DNA of 64,000 bases from Nocardia terrae (GCF_009760405.1 NZ_WRPP01000003.1:620001-684000), one strand, 5' to 3'; shown: positions 26,349 through 36,303, counted from the first letter of the stretch. Notes: a model not told the origin generated them from the letters alone. Numbers and translations: made by a program.

Positions 26349-27218
26349 CTAGGGCAGGTGGACGAACTGAAAACCGTTGGCCACGAGGGTGGGCAGCGAC
26401 GCGAGCATCCCCGCGCCGGTGCCGGCCTTGGGGCGGTGCATGTGCGCCAGGGAGATGCCGCCGGGCTTGGCCGTCAGCATGTTGTTCTGCACCTGGGTCG
26501 AGGTGGCCGTCGCGCCGTAGTCGGCGTTGAGTGAGAAGCCGACCGGCGTTTCGCCCAGATCCTTGACGATCGACACGGCCACATCGTCGTAATGGGCGGT
26601 GCCGGTGCGGAAGAAGCGCGGGGCGTGGCCGGTCAGGGCGATGATGCGCTGATGGTTGCCCCAGACCTCGTCCACGGCGGCCTGCGGCGAAGCGGTGCCC
26701 TTGATCTCGTAGGCGGCCCGGCCGTTGACCGAGAGCGGGCAGTGCGCGGTGCCGTGGTTGCCGATCTCGAAGAGCGGATTGTTCGCCAGCTGGCCGGCGC
26801 GGGCCGGGTTGGCGTCGATCCAGCGCTTGTTCAGGAAGAGAGTGGCCGGAATCTGCTGGGCCTGCAGGAAGGCCAGCAGATTCTCGTCGATGTCGTTGTT
26901 GCCGGGGCCGCCGCAGGCGTCGAAGGTGATCGCGAACTGCTTGCCGGTGGCATTGAAGCCGGTGACGATGCCGTCCAGGTCCATGCCCCATGCCTGCGGC
27001 TGCCGCCCGGCGTACTTGGCGGCCACCGCATCGGGATTGGCCCCGGAAATGGGTAGGCGCGCCGGCGCGGTGGCCGGATCGGCGGCACCGCGCGGCGGGT
27101 CCAGGATGCGGTCGGACGAATTGCCGTTCGCCACACCGCATCCAGCGGTCACGAATCCCGCGGCCAGCGCCGCGCCCGCGGCGAAGAGGCCGCGCCTGGA
27201 CAGTCCTGCGTCGAACAC
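26349..27218 (-). CDS. Lipoprotein polysaccharide deacetylase
   Basis: A 289-residue exported NodB-fold deacetylase. The N-terminus SRRGLFAAGAALAAGFVTAGC has twin arginines and a lipobox with Cys at about 27, so it is a Tat-type lipoprotein. Catalytic segments are AITFDACGGPG (motif 1 with the metal aspartate), the metal pair in GNHGTAH (motif 2) and RFFRTGTAHYDD (motif 3). Motif 1 reads DACGG where many members have DDGP, a pattern also known in active enzymes. Likely substrates are cell-wall polysaccharide or peptidoglycan N-acetyl groups. Convergent with the 25263 gene, three bases apart. Confidence 0.85.
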   Translation of the reverse strand: MFDAGLSRRGLFAAGAALAAGFVTAGCGVANGNSSDRILDPPRGAADPATAPARLPISGANPDAVAAKYAGRQPQAWGMDLDGIVTGFNATGKQFAITFDACGGPGNNDIDENLLAFLQAQQIPATLFLNKRWIDANPARAGQLANNPLFEIGNHGTAHCPLSVNGRAAYEIKGTASPQAAVDEVWGNHQRIIALTGHAPRFFRTGTAHYDDVAVSIVKDLGETPVGFSLNADYGATATSTQVQNNMLTAKPGGISLAHMHRPKAGTGAGMLASLPTLVANGFQFVHLP

Positions 27219-27268
27219 CGAAGCAGGTTATGTGAATCTGATCTCAGGTGCCAGGACCCCCACCGGGT

Positions 27269-27448
27269 TTATTTCAATCGTCGCGGTCTGGCAACCAGTT
27301 CGCCACCGCAGTTGGGGCAGACGTAATCCATTGTTCGACCGCAGGGTTCGCAGAAGCTGCACTCGTAGGAGCAGAGGAAGGCCGGACCGTCCGCGGGGAG
27401 CTCCGCTACCTCGCAGCGCTCACAGCGTGTCCGCATCTCCAGCGCCAT
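27269..27448 (-). CDS. DUF1272 zinc-ribbon protein
   Basis: A 59-residue protein. ATG 27448 has GGAGG six bases upstream, and the stop is TAA at 27269-27271. It begins MALEMRTRCERC and contains eight cysteines at 9, 12, 26, 30, 33, 36, 44 and 47, ending in YVCPNCGGELVARP. This is the pattern of the DUF1272 family, a short double zinc-binding protein of unknown function. It is divergent from the second RDD gene. Confidence 0.9.
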   Translation of the reverse strand: MALEMRTRCERCEVAELPADGPAFLCSYECSFCEPCGRTMDYVCPNCGGELVARPRRLK

Positions 27449-27578
27449 CAGATCCTCCGTCTTGAACCGTGCCGACCGCTCCGTAGAGGGTGTGATCGGA
27501 TTTCCAGTTCATCCCTTCGGCCGGATTGCTCCAGACTGTAGCCTGCCCGACCGAAACAACCCTTTGCTAGGAATCGAA

Positions 27579-28379
27579 TTGACATACCCGAACAACCCGT
27601 ACCCGCAGCAGCAGCCCGGATACGGCTACCCGCCCGCCGACCAGCCCGCCGGCGGCTACGGCGCACCCCAGCCCGGCTATGGCGCTCCTCAGCAGCCGGC
27701 GTACGGCGCTCCGCAGCAGCCCGCCTACGGCGCACCCCAACCTGCCTACGGCACACCGCAACCCGCATACGGCGCACCCCAGCAGCCCGCCTATGACGCG
27801 CAGTCGCCCTACGGGGCGCCGAAGCAGCCCGCCTACGGCGCGCCCCAACCCGCCTACGGCGCACCGCAACCCGCGTACGGCGCACCCCAGCCCGGCTACG
27901 CTCCGTTCGGGGGATACGGAGCGGACTATGCGAGCTGGGGCGCACGCGTGGGCGCTCGGCTGATCGACAGCCTGGTCGTCGTCGGCCCGTTCGCACTGCT
28001 GTACATCATCGCGATCACCGCAGGCACCTCGAAGCCCACGTGCACGACCAGCGGCTACTACACCTCGTGCGACTCCGGTTCGATGAACGCGCTGGGCCTG
28101 ATCTGCTCGTTGATCGGATTCGTCGCGTGGATCGGCACCGGGCTGTTCTTCGCCTACCAGGAGGGCACCACCGGCCAGACGCTCGGCAAGCGGGTCGCGG
28201 GCATTCGCGTCATCCGCGAAACGACCGGCCAGCCACTCGGTTTCGGCACGGCGATCCTGCGCTACCTCGCCGAGAACCTGACCAGCTTCTGCGGGATCGG
28301 CTGGCTCTGGCCGCTGTTCGACGACAAGAAGCAGACCCTGGGCGACAAGATGGTCGGCTCGATCGTCGTCAAGGCGTAA
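27579..28379 (+). CDS. RDD family membrane protein with YGAPQ repeats
   Basis: A 266-residue protein from TTG 27579, beginning MTYPNNPYPQQQPGYGYPP like its paralogue at 19490. Residues 15-115 contain about eleven units of the type QPAYGAPQ. The RDD domain follows (YASWGARVGARLIDSLVVVG, then GQTLGKRVAGIRVIRETTG, ending GDKMVGSIVVKA), with about three to four membrane helices. The low-complexity region probably faces the cytoplasm and may mediate assembly. Function unknown. Confidence 0.88.
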   Translation: MTYPNNPYPQQQPGYGYPPADQPAGGYGAPQPGYGAPQQPAYGAPQQPAYGAPQPAYGTPQPAYGAPQQPAYDAQSPYGAPKQPAYGAPQPAYGAPQPAYGAPQPGYAPFGGYGADYASWGARVGARLIDSLVVVGPFALLYIIAITAGTSKPTCTTSGYYTSCDSGSMNALGLICSLIGFVAWIGTGLFFAYQEGTTGQTLGKRVAGIRVIRETTGQPLGFGTAILRYLAENLTSFCGIGWLWPLFDDKKQTLGDKMVGSIVVKA

Positions 28380-28381
28380 GG

Positions 28382-28457
28382 CAACTCTCCTAGCTCGGGC
28401 CTCCGCCTCCCCGCGGCCGGGCTCGCGCCCCTGAAACCCCTCGAGATGCCCGGGGCT
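28382..28457 (+). repeat. Intergenic repeat copy A
   Basis: It begins CAACTCTCCTAGCTCGGGCC and has a CCCCTGAAACCCC core near 28428-28440. It is nearly identical in reverse to copy B at 35444-35510, and shares its end and core with copies C and D. It lies just after an RDD gene stop. Confidence 0.75.
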
Positions 28458-28485
28458 GGGGGGTGACCCGGGACACCACACTGGA

Positions 28486-28528
28486 AACGCGATGGCCCGC
28501 AGTGAAATTCGCTGCGGGCCATCGCGTT
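28486..28528 (-). terminator. Terminator hairpin downstream of citA
   Basis: A 17-bp perfect stem (28486-28502 with 28512-28528, arm AACGCGATGGCCCGCAG) and 9-nt loop lie ten bases beyond the citA stop. No U-tract. Confidence 0.75.
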
Positions 28529-28538
28529 GTTCAGGGAC

Positions 28539-29681
28539 TTACTTGTGCGACAGCAGGTTCCAACCGGGCACGGTCTCGGGCTTGCGCGGGGCCGGGCCGG
28601 TGTAGATGGCGGCGGGGCGGACCAGCTTGCCGAGCTTCTTCTGCTCGAGGATGTGGGCACACCAGCCGGCGGTACGGCCACAGGTGAACATGGCGGGCAT
28701 CATGTGCGCCGGGACCTCGGCGAAGTCCAGGATCACCGCGGCCCAGAACTCGACATTGGTCTCGATGGCACGGTCGGGGCGACGCTCGCGCAGCTCGGCC
28801 AGGGCGGCCTGCTCCAGCGCGGCGGCGACCTCGTAGCGCGGGGCGGCCAGGCGCTTGGCGGTGGCGCGCAGCACGCGGGCGCGGGGGTCCTCGGCGCGGT
28901 AGACGCGGTGGCCGAAGCCCATCAGCTTTTCCTTGCGGTCCAGGATGCCCTTGACCAGAGCCCGTGCGTCGCCGGTCTTTTCGACCTCTTCGATCATGGG
29001 CAGCACGCGGGCGGGCGCGCCGCCGTGCAGCGGGCCGGACATGGCGCCGATGGCGCCGGACAGCGAGGCCGCCACGTCGGCGCCGGTGGAGGCGATGACG
29101 CGGGCGGTGAAGGTGGAGGCGTTCATGCCGTGCTCGGCGGCGGACACCCAGTAGGCGTCGATGGCCTCGACGTGGCGCGGGTCCGGGTCGCCCTTCCAGC
29201 GGGTCATGAACCGCTCGGTAATGGTCTGGGCCTGATCGATCTTGGCCTGCGGCACGGCGGGCTGGTAGATGCCGCGCGCCGACTGGGCCACATAGGACAG
29301 CGCCATGACCGAGGCGCGCGCGAGGTTCTCGCGGGCGGTGTCGTCGTCGATGTCCAGCAGCGGCTGGTAACCCCAGATCGGGGCCAGCATGGCCAGACCG
29401 GCCTGCACGTCCACGCGCACGTCGCCGGTGTGGATGGGCAGCGGGAACGGCTCGGCCGGCGGTAGGCCGCGGCCGAATTCGCCGTCCACGAGCAGGGCCC
29501 ACACATCACCGAAGGTGACCCGATTGCCGACGAGGTCCTCGATGTCGACGCCGCGATACCGGAGGGCACCGCCGTCCTTGTCGGGTTCGGCGATATCGGT
29601 GGTGAAGGCGACCACGCCCTCGAGACCGCTCACGAAGCCGTCCGGGACGACATTGGTGGGTACCGCAGCGCTGGCAGTCAT
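28539..29681 (-). CDS. citA: Citrate synthase 2 / methylcitrate synthase-like
   Basis: A 380-residue type-I citrate synthase-fold enzyme. Active-site segments include the LHGGAPARV histidine, GFGHRVYRAEDPRA with the oxaloacetate-binding arginine and histidine, and NVEFWAAVILDF with the catalytic aspartate region. The length and order resemble M. tuberculosis CitA (Rv0889c). It condenses oxaloacetate with acetyl-CoA; a methylcitrate role with PrpE is possible but not provable from sequence. Divergent from pdxH with 100 bases between starts. Confidence 0.9.
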   Translation of the reverse strand: MTASAAVPTNVVPDGFVSGLEGVVAFTTDIAEPDKDGGALRYRGVDIEDLVGNRVTFGDVWALLVDGEFGRGLPPAEPFPLPIHTGDVRVDVQAGLAMLAPIWGYQPLLDIDDDTARENLARASVMALSYVAQSARGIYQPAVPQAKIDQAQTITERFMTRWKGDPDPRHVEAIDAYWVSAAEHGMNASTFTARVIASTGADVAASLSGAIGAMSGPLHGGAPARVLPMIEEVEKTGDARALVKGILDRKEKLMGFGHRVYRAEDPRARVLRATAKRLAAPRYEVAAALEQAALAELRERRPDRAIETNVEFWAAVILDFAEVPAHMMPAMFTCGRTAGWCAHILEQKKLGKLVRPAAIYTGPAPRKPETVPGWNLLSHK

Positions 29682-29782
29682 GTTGTGACTCTCCTTGCAA
29701 AGTCGGGCTGCCCGATCCCTGGGCAGCCACGCCGATCATCTGGAGCTTAACGCGCGGATTACCGCGGAGTAACGTCTGCCCC

Positions 29783-30532
29783 ATGGTTGACCAGGAGAAA
29801 TTCGCCACTGCGTCGGTGGCGCGCATGGCTTCCGCCGACGTCGATATCGCCGCACTTCGGGTGGAGTACGGAGTCGATCAGGGCGACAACCATCCAGGCA
29901 CGGAAACCGACCTCGACGAGACCTGGCTGAGCGACGGCTGGGAGCCCTTGCTGCGCAAGTGGATAGAGGACGCCACCAGCGCGGGCCTGATCGACCCGAA
30001 CTCCATGGTGGTGAGCACCGTGGAGATCACCGAAACCGGCCCGAAGCCCTCCTCGCGAACTGTCCTGTGCAAGGGGCTTTCTCCCGAAGGTGTGACTTTT
30101 TACACGAATTACGAATCCTTCAAGGGCCGCCAACTGACCCAAACCCCCTACGCGTCGGCCACTTTCGTCTGGCAGGCGATGGGCCGCCAGGTGACCGTGC
30201 GCGGCCCGGTCCATCGGGTTCCGGCCGAGGCCACCGAGGTGTACTGGCAGTCGCGGCCGCGCGGTTCCCGCCTCGGCGCGTGGGCCTCGGAACAGTCGCG
30301 GCCCATCGCCTCGCGCGCCGATCTGGACAAGCAGATGGACGAGACGACCGCCCGCTTCGCCGACGTGGACGACATCCCGGTCCCGCCGTTCTGGGGTGGA
30401 TTCCAGATTCAGCCCGAGACGGTCGAGTTCTGGCAGGGCCGCCGCAGCCGCATGCACAACCGGATCAAGGTCACCTTGGAGCCGGGCAATACCGACGTGG
30501 CGGCCATGAAAGTCGAACGCCTGCAGCCTTGA
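29783..30532 (+). CDS. pdxH: Pyridoxamine 5'-phosphate oxidase
   Basis: A 249-residue FMN enzyme oxidising pyridoxamine/pyridoxine phosphate to pyridoxal phosphate. FMN and substrate residues appear in SSRTVLCKGLSPEGVTFYTNYESFKGRQL, in MGRQVTVRGPVHRVP and in SRLGAWASEQSRPI. The C-terminal RRSRMHNRIKV segment (usually G-RLHDR) and a terminal RLQP close it. A start at MASADVD 14 codons in is an alternative. PLP supplied here would serve the serC and aminotransferase enzymes of this window. Confidence 0.93.
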   Translation: MVDQEKFATASVARMASADVDIAALRVEYGVDQGDNHPGTETDLDETWLSDGWEPLLRKWIEDATSAGLIDPNSMVVSTVEITETGPKPSSRTVLCKGLSPEGVTFYTNYESFKGRQLTQTPYASATFVWQAMGRQVTVRGPVHRVPAEATEVYWQSRPRGSRLGAWASEQSRPIASRADLDKQMDETTARFADVDDIPVPPFWGGFQIQPETVEFWQGRRSRMHNRIKVTLEPGNTDVAAMKVERLQP

Positions 30533-30637
30533 TCGATCCTCGACGCGGAAAAAGTTGGATATCTCACGTTCAAATGGTGGGATCATCCGCCCAAAATGCC
30601 TAGCCAAGCGCCATTTCGGCTGGCTAGTGTCAGGTCG

Positions 30638-31921
30638 GTGAAGCTGCTCGCCGATATAACTCCATTACGGAATCCTGACTACCGCCGGTTGTGGACCACC
30701 GGCATCGTCACGGTCATCGGAGCACAGCTTTCCGTCGTAGCCGTTCCCAAACAGCTCTACGACATCACCCACAGCTCTTCGTATGTGGGCCTTGCCGGAC
30801 TCTTCGGCCTCATCCCCCTGATCGTTTTCGGTCTGTGGGGCGGCGCGCTCGCCGACGCCATGGACCGCCGCAAGATGCTGCTCATCACCAGCGCCGGCAC
30901 CGGCCTGACCTCCCTCGCCTTCTGGGGGCAGGCCGCCGCCGGGCTGAACAACGCCTGGCTGGTGCTGGTCCTGTTCTCGGTGCAGCAGGCTTTCTTCGCG
31001 ATGAACCAGCCCGCGCGCAGCGCCATCTACCCGCGCCTGCTCCCGCCCGAGCAGCTCCCGGCGGCCAACTCGCTGAGCATGACCGTAATGCAGTTCGGCG
31101 CGATCGCCGGACCCGTCCTGGCGGGCATGCTGATTCCGTTCGCGGGCCTGGCCATGCTGTATCTGATCGATTCGATCTTCCTGCTGGCCACGCTGTGGGC
31201 GACCTGGAAGCTGCCGCCCATCCCGCCGCACGGCGAGTCCCGGCGGGCGGGCCTGCGCGAAGTCTTCGACGGCTTCGCCTATCTGGCCACCCAGAAGATC
31301 CTGCTGGCCTCGTTCGCGGTGGACGTGGTGGCCATGGTGTTCGGTATGCCGCGCGCCCTGTTCCCGCAGATCGCGCAGGACAGTTTCGGCGACTCCGCTT
31401 CCGGCGGAACGGCTCTGGGCCTGCTGTTCGCGGCCATGTCGGTGGGCGCGGTGCTGGGCGGGGTGTTCTCCGGCTGGCTGTCGCGGGTGCGCCGCCAGGG
31501 CCTGGCCGTGGTGGTCTGCATCGTGCTGTGGGGCCTGGGCATGGTCGGGTTCGGGCTGGCCGTGGGCCTGGTCGGGCACGGGCTGGGCATGACCCTCGCG
31601 CTCTGGATCGCCCTGGCCTGCCTGGCCTTCGGCGGCGCCGTGGACATGTTCTCGGCGGCCCTGCGGACCACCATGCTGCAGTCGGTGGCGACCGACGAGA
31701 TGCGCGGCCGGCTGCAGGGCGTGTTCATCGTCGTCGTGGCGGGTGGACCGCGCATCGGTGATGTTGCGCACGGTTTCGCGGCGGCCGCGGTGGGTACCGC
31801 TGTGGCAGCGGCGGGCGGCGGTGTCCTGGTGGTGATCGGCATGATGATCGCGGCCGTGGCCTTCCCGGCCTTCGTGCGCTACCGGGTCACACGTGCGCAT
31901 TCGGAGGTGCAGCTCGCCTGA
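30638..31921 (+). CDS. MFS transporter (enterobactin exporter-like family)
   Basis: A 427-residue permease with about twelve membrane helices. The opening KLLADITPLRNPDYRRLWTTGIVTVIG is typical of the MFS_3 exporters, and ALADAMDRRKMLLIT is the loop 2-3 signature. GTG 30638 is preferred, since the family begins near the KLLAD segment; an in-frame ATG at 30596 is the alternative. The substrate is unknown. A second MFS gene in the window is unrelated in layout. Confidence 0.85.
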   Translation: MKLLADITPLRNPDYRRLWTTGIVTVIGAQLSVVAVPKQLYDITHSSSYVGLAGLFGLIPLIVFGLWGGALADAMDRRKMLLITSAGTGLTSLAFWGQAAAGLNNAWLVLVLFSVQQAFFAMNQPARSAIYPRLLPPEQLPAANSLSMTVMQFGAIAGPVLAGMLIPFAGLAMLYLIDSIFLLATLWATWKLPPIPPHGESRRAGLREVFDGFAYLATQKILLASFAVDVVAMVFGMPRALFPQIAQDSFGDSASGGTALGLLFAAMSVGAVLGGVFSGWLSRVRRQGLAVVVCIVLWGLGMVGFGLAVGLVGHGLGMTLALWIALACLAFGGAVDMFSAALRTTMLQSVATDEMRGRLQGVFIVVVAGGPRIGDVAHGFAAAAVGTAVAAAGGGVLVVIGMMIAAVAFPAFVRYRVTRAHSEVQLA

Positions 31922-32107
31922 GGTTTCCGCGTTCATGCACGTAGCACATGATGGCCGTTCGCCTCACACGCAAATCAGGTGACCGTGAGGTAATAAGGGA
32001 CACCCTCATGAGTCGGGCGTCTTGGACAGCGGCTAGCGTTGACTCGAGCGCATCGCGCGCCGACCGCGTCCGATGCCTACGGTTACAAGCCTGAGAGGGA
32101 TCCTTCC

Positions 32108-33421
<1,314 letters not shown>

Positions 33422-33436
33422 TCGCTTTTCGACCGA

Positions 33437-33475
33437 CCCCGCCGCAACGCATCGTTGCGGCGGGGTTTTTCGTTT
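33437..33475 (+). terminator. Intrinsic terminator of gltA2
   Basis: A 13-bp perfect stem (33437-33449 with 33453-33465, CCCCGCCGCAACG arm) and 3-nt loop are followed by TTTTTCGTTT. It is the strongest intrinsic terminator in the window. Confidence 0.93.
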
Positions 33476-33550
33476 ACAAGGACTTGTTAAGGATCTTGCT
33501 GGGACGAGGCGGCAATCTAGTTCCTGTGAGACGGAAACGATCTCGCAAGC

Positions 33551-33648
33551 GGGGGAACCGGGGTCGGGGGATCCGGGGGATCGGGGGGAAACGGGGGGAC
33601 CGGGGGTCGGGGGACCAACGGGGGCGAGGGGGAACGGGGGGACGGGGG
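33551..33648 (+). repeat. G-run array, G-quadruplex-forming
   Basis: Twelve runs of four to six G occur in 98 bases, separated by 2-7 bases, many as CGGGGGAYC units. Every group of four adjacent runs could fold a four-layer G-quadruplex on the plus strand or in its RNA. Confidence 0.8.
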
Positions 33649-33656
33649 AATCCGTA

Positions 33657-33703
33657 CTCCGGGTGTCACCTGCCGCGGCGGGGGCGGCAGGTGACACCCG
33701 GAG
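33657..33703 (+). promoter_or_regulatory. 20-bp perfect inverted repeat before the eis-like gene
   Basis: Stem 33657-33676 (CTCCGGGTGTCACCTGCCGC) pairs perfectly with 33684-33703, loop GGCGGGG. It is followed by AAAAA rather than T on the plus strand, so it is not a classic terminator for that strand. It lies 43 bases before the ATG at 33747. Confidence 0.8.
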
Positions 33704-33746
33704 AAAAACGGATGCGCCGGACGAAAATTCGTGGGATGTTCGGTTC

Positions 33747-34955
33747 ATGGCATCGACGAATGGCATTACCGTGCGTTCGGCCCGAGCGGAGGAGCGGCCG
33801 GAGATCGTCCAGCTCTCCGAAATCAGCTTCGGAATGCGGGTCAACCCCGCCGATCTCGAATACGCCGAGCAGGTCTTTCCGACCGAGCGGGCGCTGGTCG
33901 CGGTGGACGGCGATCAGATCGTCGGACACGCCAACGACCGGGTCATGACCGTCACGGTCCCCGGCGAGCGCACCGTCCAGGCTTCCGGTGTCACCAGTGT
34001 CGTGGTCGCGCCGACCCACCGGCGACGCGGCATCCTGCGATCGCTCTACACCGAACTCCACCGGCGCAGCGAATCCGAGAACCTGCCGCTCACCATCTTC
34101 ACCGCCAGCGAGGGCACCATCTACGGCCGCTTCGGCTACGGCCCGACCATCGTGACGAACGAGGTCTTGATGCCCGGCCGCACCGCCGAATTCCGGCCCA
34201 CCACACCCGATCCCGGCGGCGTCCGCGTGGCCGCGCCGGATGAGGCGAAGACGGTGATCCCCGAAATCTACGACCGCTGGCGGCGATTCGTCCCCGGTGC
34301 GCAGATCCGCCCCGAAGCCCGCTGGCAGCAGCGGGTTTTCGCCGACGCCGTACAGAGCGAGGGCGGCTCGCCACAGTTCTTCCTCGTGCACCCCGACGGT
34401 TACGCGATCTTCCGGCGCGCCTGGAACGACGACGGAAAGAACATCGCCACCATCCGGGAACTGCGGGCCATCACACCGGAGGCCCACATCGCGCTGTGGC
34501 GGGTGCTGCTGGGCATGGACCTGGTCCACACGATCGAGACCGAGCTCGCCGACCGCGATCCACTCCCCCACCTGCTCACCGATCCCAGGCTGGTCAAGGT
34601 CACCGGCCGCCATGACGCCCTCTGGGCCCGCGTCATGGACGTCCCCGCCGCGCTCTCGGCGCGCACTTATCAGCGGGACCTGGATGTCGTGCTGTCCGTG
34701 GACGATCCGTTCCGCGACGCGGGCGGCACCTTCGCGCTGCGGGTCCGCGACGGCATCGCCGACTGCGAGCCCACCGACCGCGCCCCGGACCTCGAACTCG
34801 GCATCGACATCCTCGGCAGCCTCTACTTCGGGAGCTACCGGGCCAGGGACTTCGCCGCCGCCAATCGGATCCAGGCCAAGGACGCCGCTCGGCTGCGCGC
34901 CTTCGACGAGGCATTCGGCTCGGAGCGTGAGGCCGAGCTCGGCTGGTTCTTCTGA
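33747..34955 (+). CDS. eis: Eis-like GNAT N-acetyltransferase
   Basis: A 402-residue tandem-GNAT protein, the exact length of the M. tuberculosis Eis enzyme. The acetyl-CoA motif is VVVAPTHRRRGI (85-96). TIYGRFGYG places the general-acid tyrosine at position 126, and the chain ends in WFF with a terminal phenylalanine whose carboxylate acts as base in Eis. The C-terminal SCP2-like domain is present (LELGIDILGSLYFG). Eis enzymes acetylate lysine- or amine-bearing substrates including aminoglycosides; the native substrate here is unknown. ATG 33747. Confidence 0.9.
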   Translation: MASTNGITVRSARAEERPEIVQLSEISFGMRVNPADLEYAEQVFPTERALVAVDGDQIVGHANDRVMTVTVPGERTVQASGVTSVVVAPTHRRRGILRSLYTELHRRSESENLPLTIFTASEGTIYGRFGYGPTIVTNEVLMPGRTAEFRPTTPDPGGVRVAAPDEAKTVIPEIYDRWRRFVPGAQIRPEARWQQRVFADAVQSEGGSPQFFLVHPDGYAIFRRAWNDDGKNIATIRELRAITPEAHIALWRVLLGMDLVHTIETELADRDPLPHLLTDPRLVKVTGRHDALWARVMDVPAALSARTYQRDLDVVLSVDDPFRDAGGTFALRVRDGIADCEPTDRAPDLELGIDILGSLYFGSYRARDFAAANRIQAKDAARLRAFDEAFGSEREAELGWFF

Positions 34956-35037
34956 CCGCCGCTCAGGGTGCCCATCACCGGGAAGTCAGGGTTTTCCCGG
35001 TGGTGGGCGGGCACCGGCCGCTGGCATGCTGGGGATC

Positions 35038-35436
35038 GTGAAACCCATCCAGTTGATACTCAACGTCCTGTGGCTCGTGCTCGTCGGCTTCTGGATGGCG
35101 CTCGGCTACATCGTCGCCGGATTGATCTGCTGCGTCCTGATCGTCACGATCCCGTGGGGCATCGCGTCGTTCCGCATCGCCAACTTCGTGCTGTGGCCCT
35201 TCGGCCGCGAGGCCGTCGAGAAGCCGAGCTCCGGTGTCGGCTCGATGCTCGGCAACATCATCTGGATCATCGTGGCCGGCTGGTGGCTGGCGCTGGGTCA
35301 CCTGATGACCAGCATCGCGCTGGCCATCACCATCATCGGAATCCCGTTCGCCTGGGCCAATCTCAAGCTGATCCCGATCTCGCTGTTCCCGCTGGGACGC
35401 GAAATCGTCGACAGCGACCGGCGATTCGGATACTGA
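35038..35436 (+). CDS. YccF domain membrane protein
   Basis: A 132-residue protein from GTG 35038 (ATG 35026 also possible). It has two duplicated YccF units: PIQLILNVLWLVLVGFWMAL ... IPWGIASFRIANFVLWPFGRE and GSMLGNIIWIIVAGWWLALGH ... IGIPFAWANLKLIPISLFPLGRE. Each carries about two membrane helices. The family is common and of unknown function. Confidence 0.9.
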   Translation: MKPIQLILNVLWLVLVGFWMALGYIVAGLICCVLIVTIPWGIASFRIANFVLWPFGREAVEKPSSGVGSMLGNIIWIIVAGWWLALGHLMTSIALAITIIGIPFAWANLKLIPISLFPLGREIVDSDRRFGY

Positions 35437-35443
35437 CCGCCCG

Positions 35444-35510
35444 GGTTGAAAGGGGTTTCAGGGGAAGCCCGGCCACGGGGAGGCGGAGGCCCGAGCTCCC
35501 GAGAGTTGGG
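35444..35510 (-). repeat. Intergenic repeat copy B
   Basis: Read in reverse it is CCAACTCTCGGGAGCTCGGG then CTCCGCCTCCCCGTGGCCGG, with the core CCCCTGAAACCCC. It matches copy A except for short gaps. It sits between the convergent YccF and MarR genes. Confidence 0.75.
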
Positions 35511-35513
35511 TCC

Positions 35514-35951
35514 CTATTCGGACTCGTCGACGATGTACTTCATGATGCCCACGGCCTCGGTCAGCACCTTCAGCTGATCGGGGCTGAGTTTCGAGAGCTG
35601 ATCGGTCATCCACGCCTCGCGGGCCTGGTTCTCGTCCGCGACGAGCGCCCGCCCGGCCGGGGAGAGCGACACGATGATCTGCCGCCCGTCGGTCGGGTGC
35701 GGATTGCGTTCCACCAGATCCAATTCCGACAGCGAGGCGATGACCCGCGTCATGGACGGCGGCTGCACCCGCTCCTTGGCGGCGAGCGCGCCCGGGGTCA
35801 TGGCGCCTTCCCGATTCAGGGTGGCGAGTGCGGAGAGCTGGGTCAGCGAAATCTGGGCATCGGCCCGCCTGCCCCGCAGATGCCGAGTCAAGCGCACCAC
35901 CGCCAGCGAGAGTTCACCGGCGAGCGCTCGAATGTCGGAAGGCGTTGTCAC
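35514..35951 (-). CDS. MarR family transcriptional regulator
   Basis: A 145-residue winged-helix regulator from GTG 35951. Markers are SLTQLSALATLNREGAMTPGALA and QPPSMTRVIASLSELDLVERNPHPTDGRQ, in which the recognition helix and wing can be read. It matches M. tuberculosis Rv0880, and keeps the neighbourhood of YccF and DUF2530. The divergent DUF2530 gene (109 bases between starts) is a likely target or partner, by inference only. Confidence 0.9.
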   Translation of the reverse strand: MTTPSDIRALAGELSLAVVRLTRHLRGRRADAQISLTQLSALATLNREGAMTPGALAAKERVQPPSMTRVIASLSELDLVERNPHPTDGRQIIVSLSPAGRALVADENQAREAWMTDQLSKLSPDQLKVLTEAVGIMKYIVDESE

Positions 35952-36060
35952 AGAGGCAAACGATACGGGACCGTCCGCGCGGGAGTCGGCTGTTCGCGTC
36001 GGTAGCCACCACCCGCCCCGGCGCGCCGCCGATCGAGCTCGCGCCCTCTAGTCTGGGGAC

Positions 36061-36303
36061 GTGACCACGCCACCCGTACCGGAGATTCCCCAGCGCTTCA
36101 CCGATCCGCGTCCCGTCCTGGCCGTGGGCACCCTCGGTTTCCTGATCGCGACGGTCGCGGTGTGGGTGAACGATGCCTGGGCGACGGCCCGGCCGGTGTG
36201 CCTGATGGGTTTGGCGGTCGGGCTGCTGGGTTACACGATCTTCGCGATTCAACGGCGAAGCGCGCGGCGCGGCGACAAGGGAGCACAGCTCGGCTTGGAC
36301 TGA
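36061..36303 (+). CDS. DUF2530 membrane protein
   Basis: An 80-residue protein from GTG 36061 with two membrane helices (LAVGTLGFLIATVAVWV and PVCLMGLAVGLLGYTIFAIQ). Its opening TTPPVPEIPQRFTDPRPVLAVG is the DUF2530 signature of actinobacteria. Divergent from MarR. Function unknown. Confidence 0.85.
   Translation: MTTPPVPEIPQRFTDPRPVLAVGTLGFLIATVAVWVNDAWATARPVCLMGLAVGLLGYTIFAIQRRSARRGDKGAQLGLD

Larger units (their letters stand above)
33422..33746 (+). promoter_or_regulatory. 325-base gap between gltA2 and the eis-like gene
   Basis: It contains the gltA2 terminator, a stretch with no recognised feature to 33550, twelve runs of four to six G (33551-33648), and a 20-bp perfect hairpin (33657-33703). 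No real gene is seen, although frames stay open through the G-rich stretch. The leader of the downstream acetyltransferase is expected here. Confidence 0.6.

Noticed and set aside
33484..33948. A plus-strand open frame running through the G-run array
   Set aside because: Its product is Arg/Gly simple sequence; the real acetyltransferase frame begins at 33747 with a matching family start and length.
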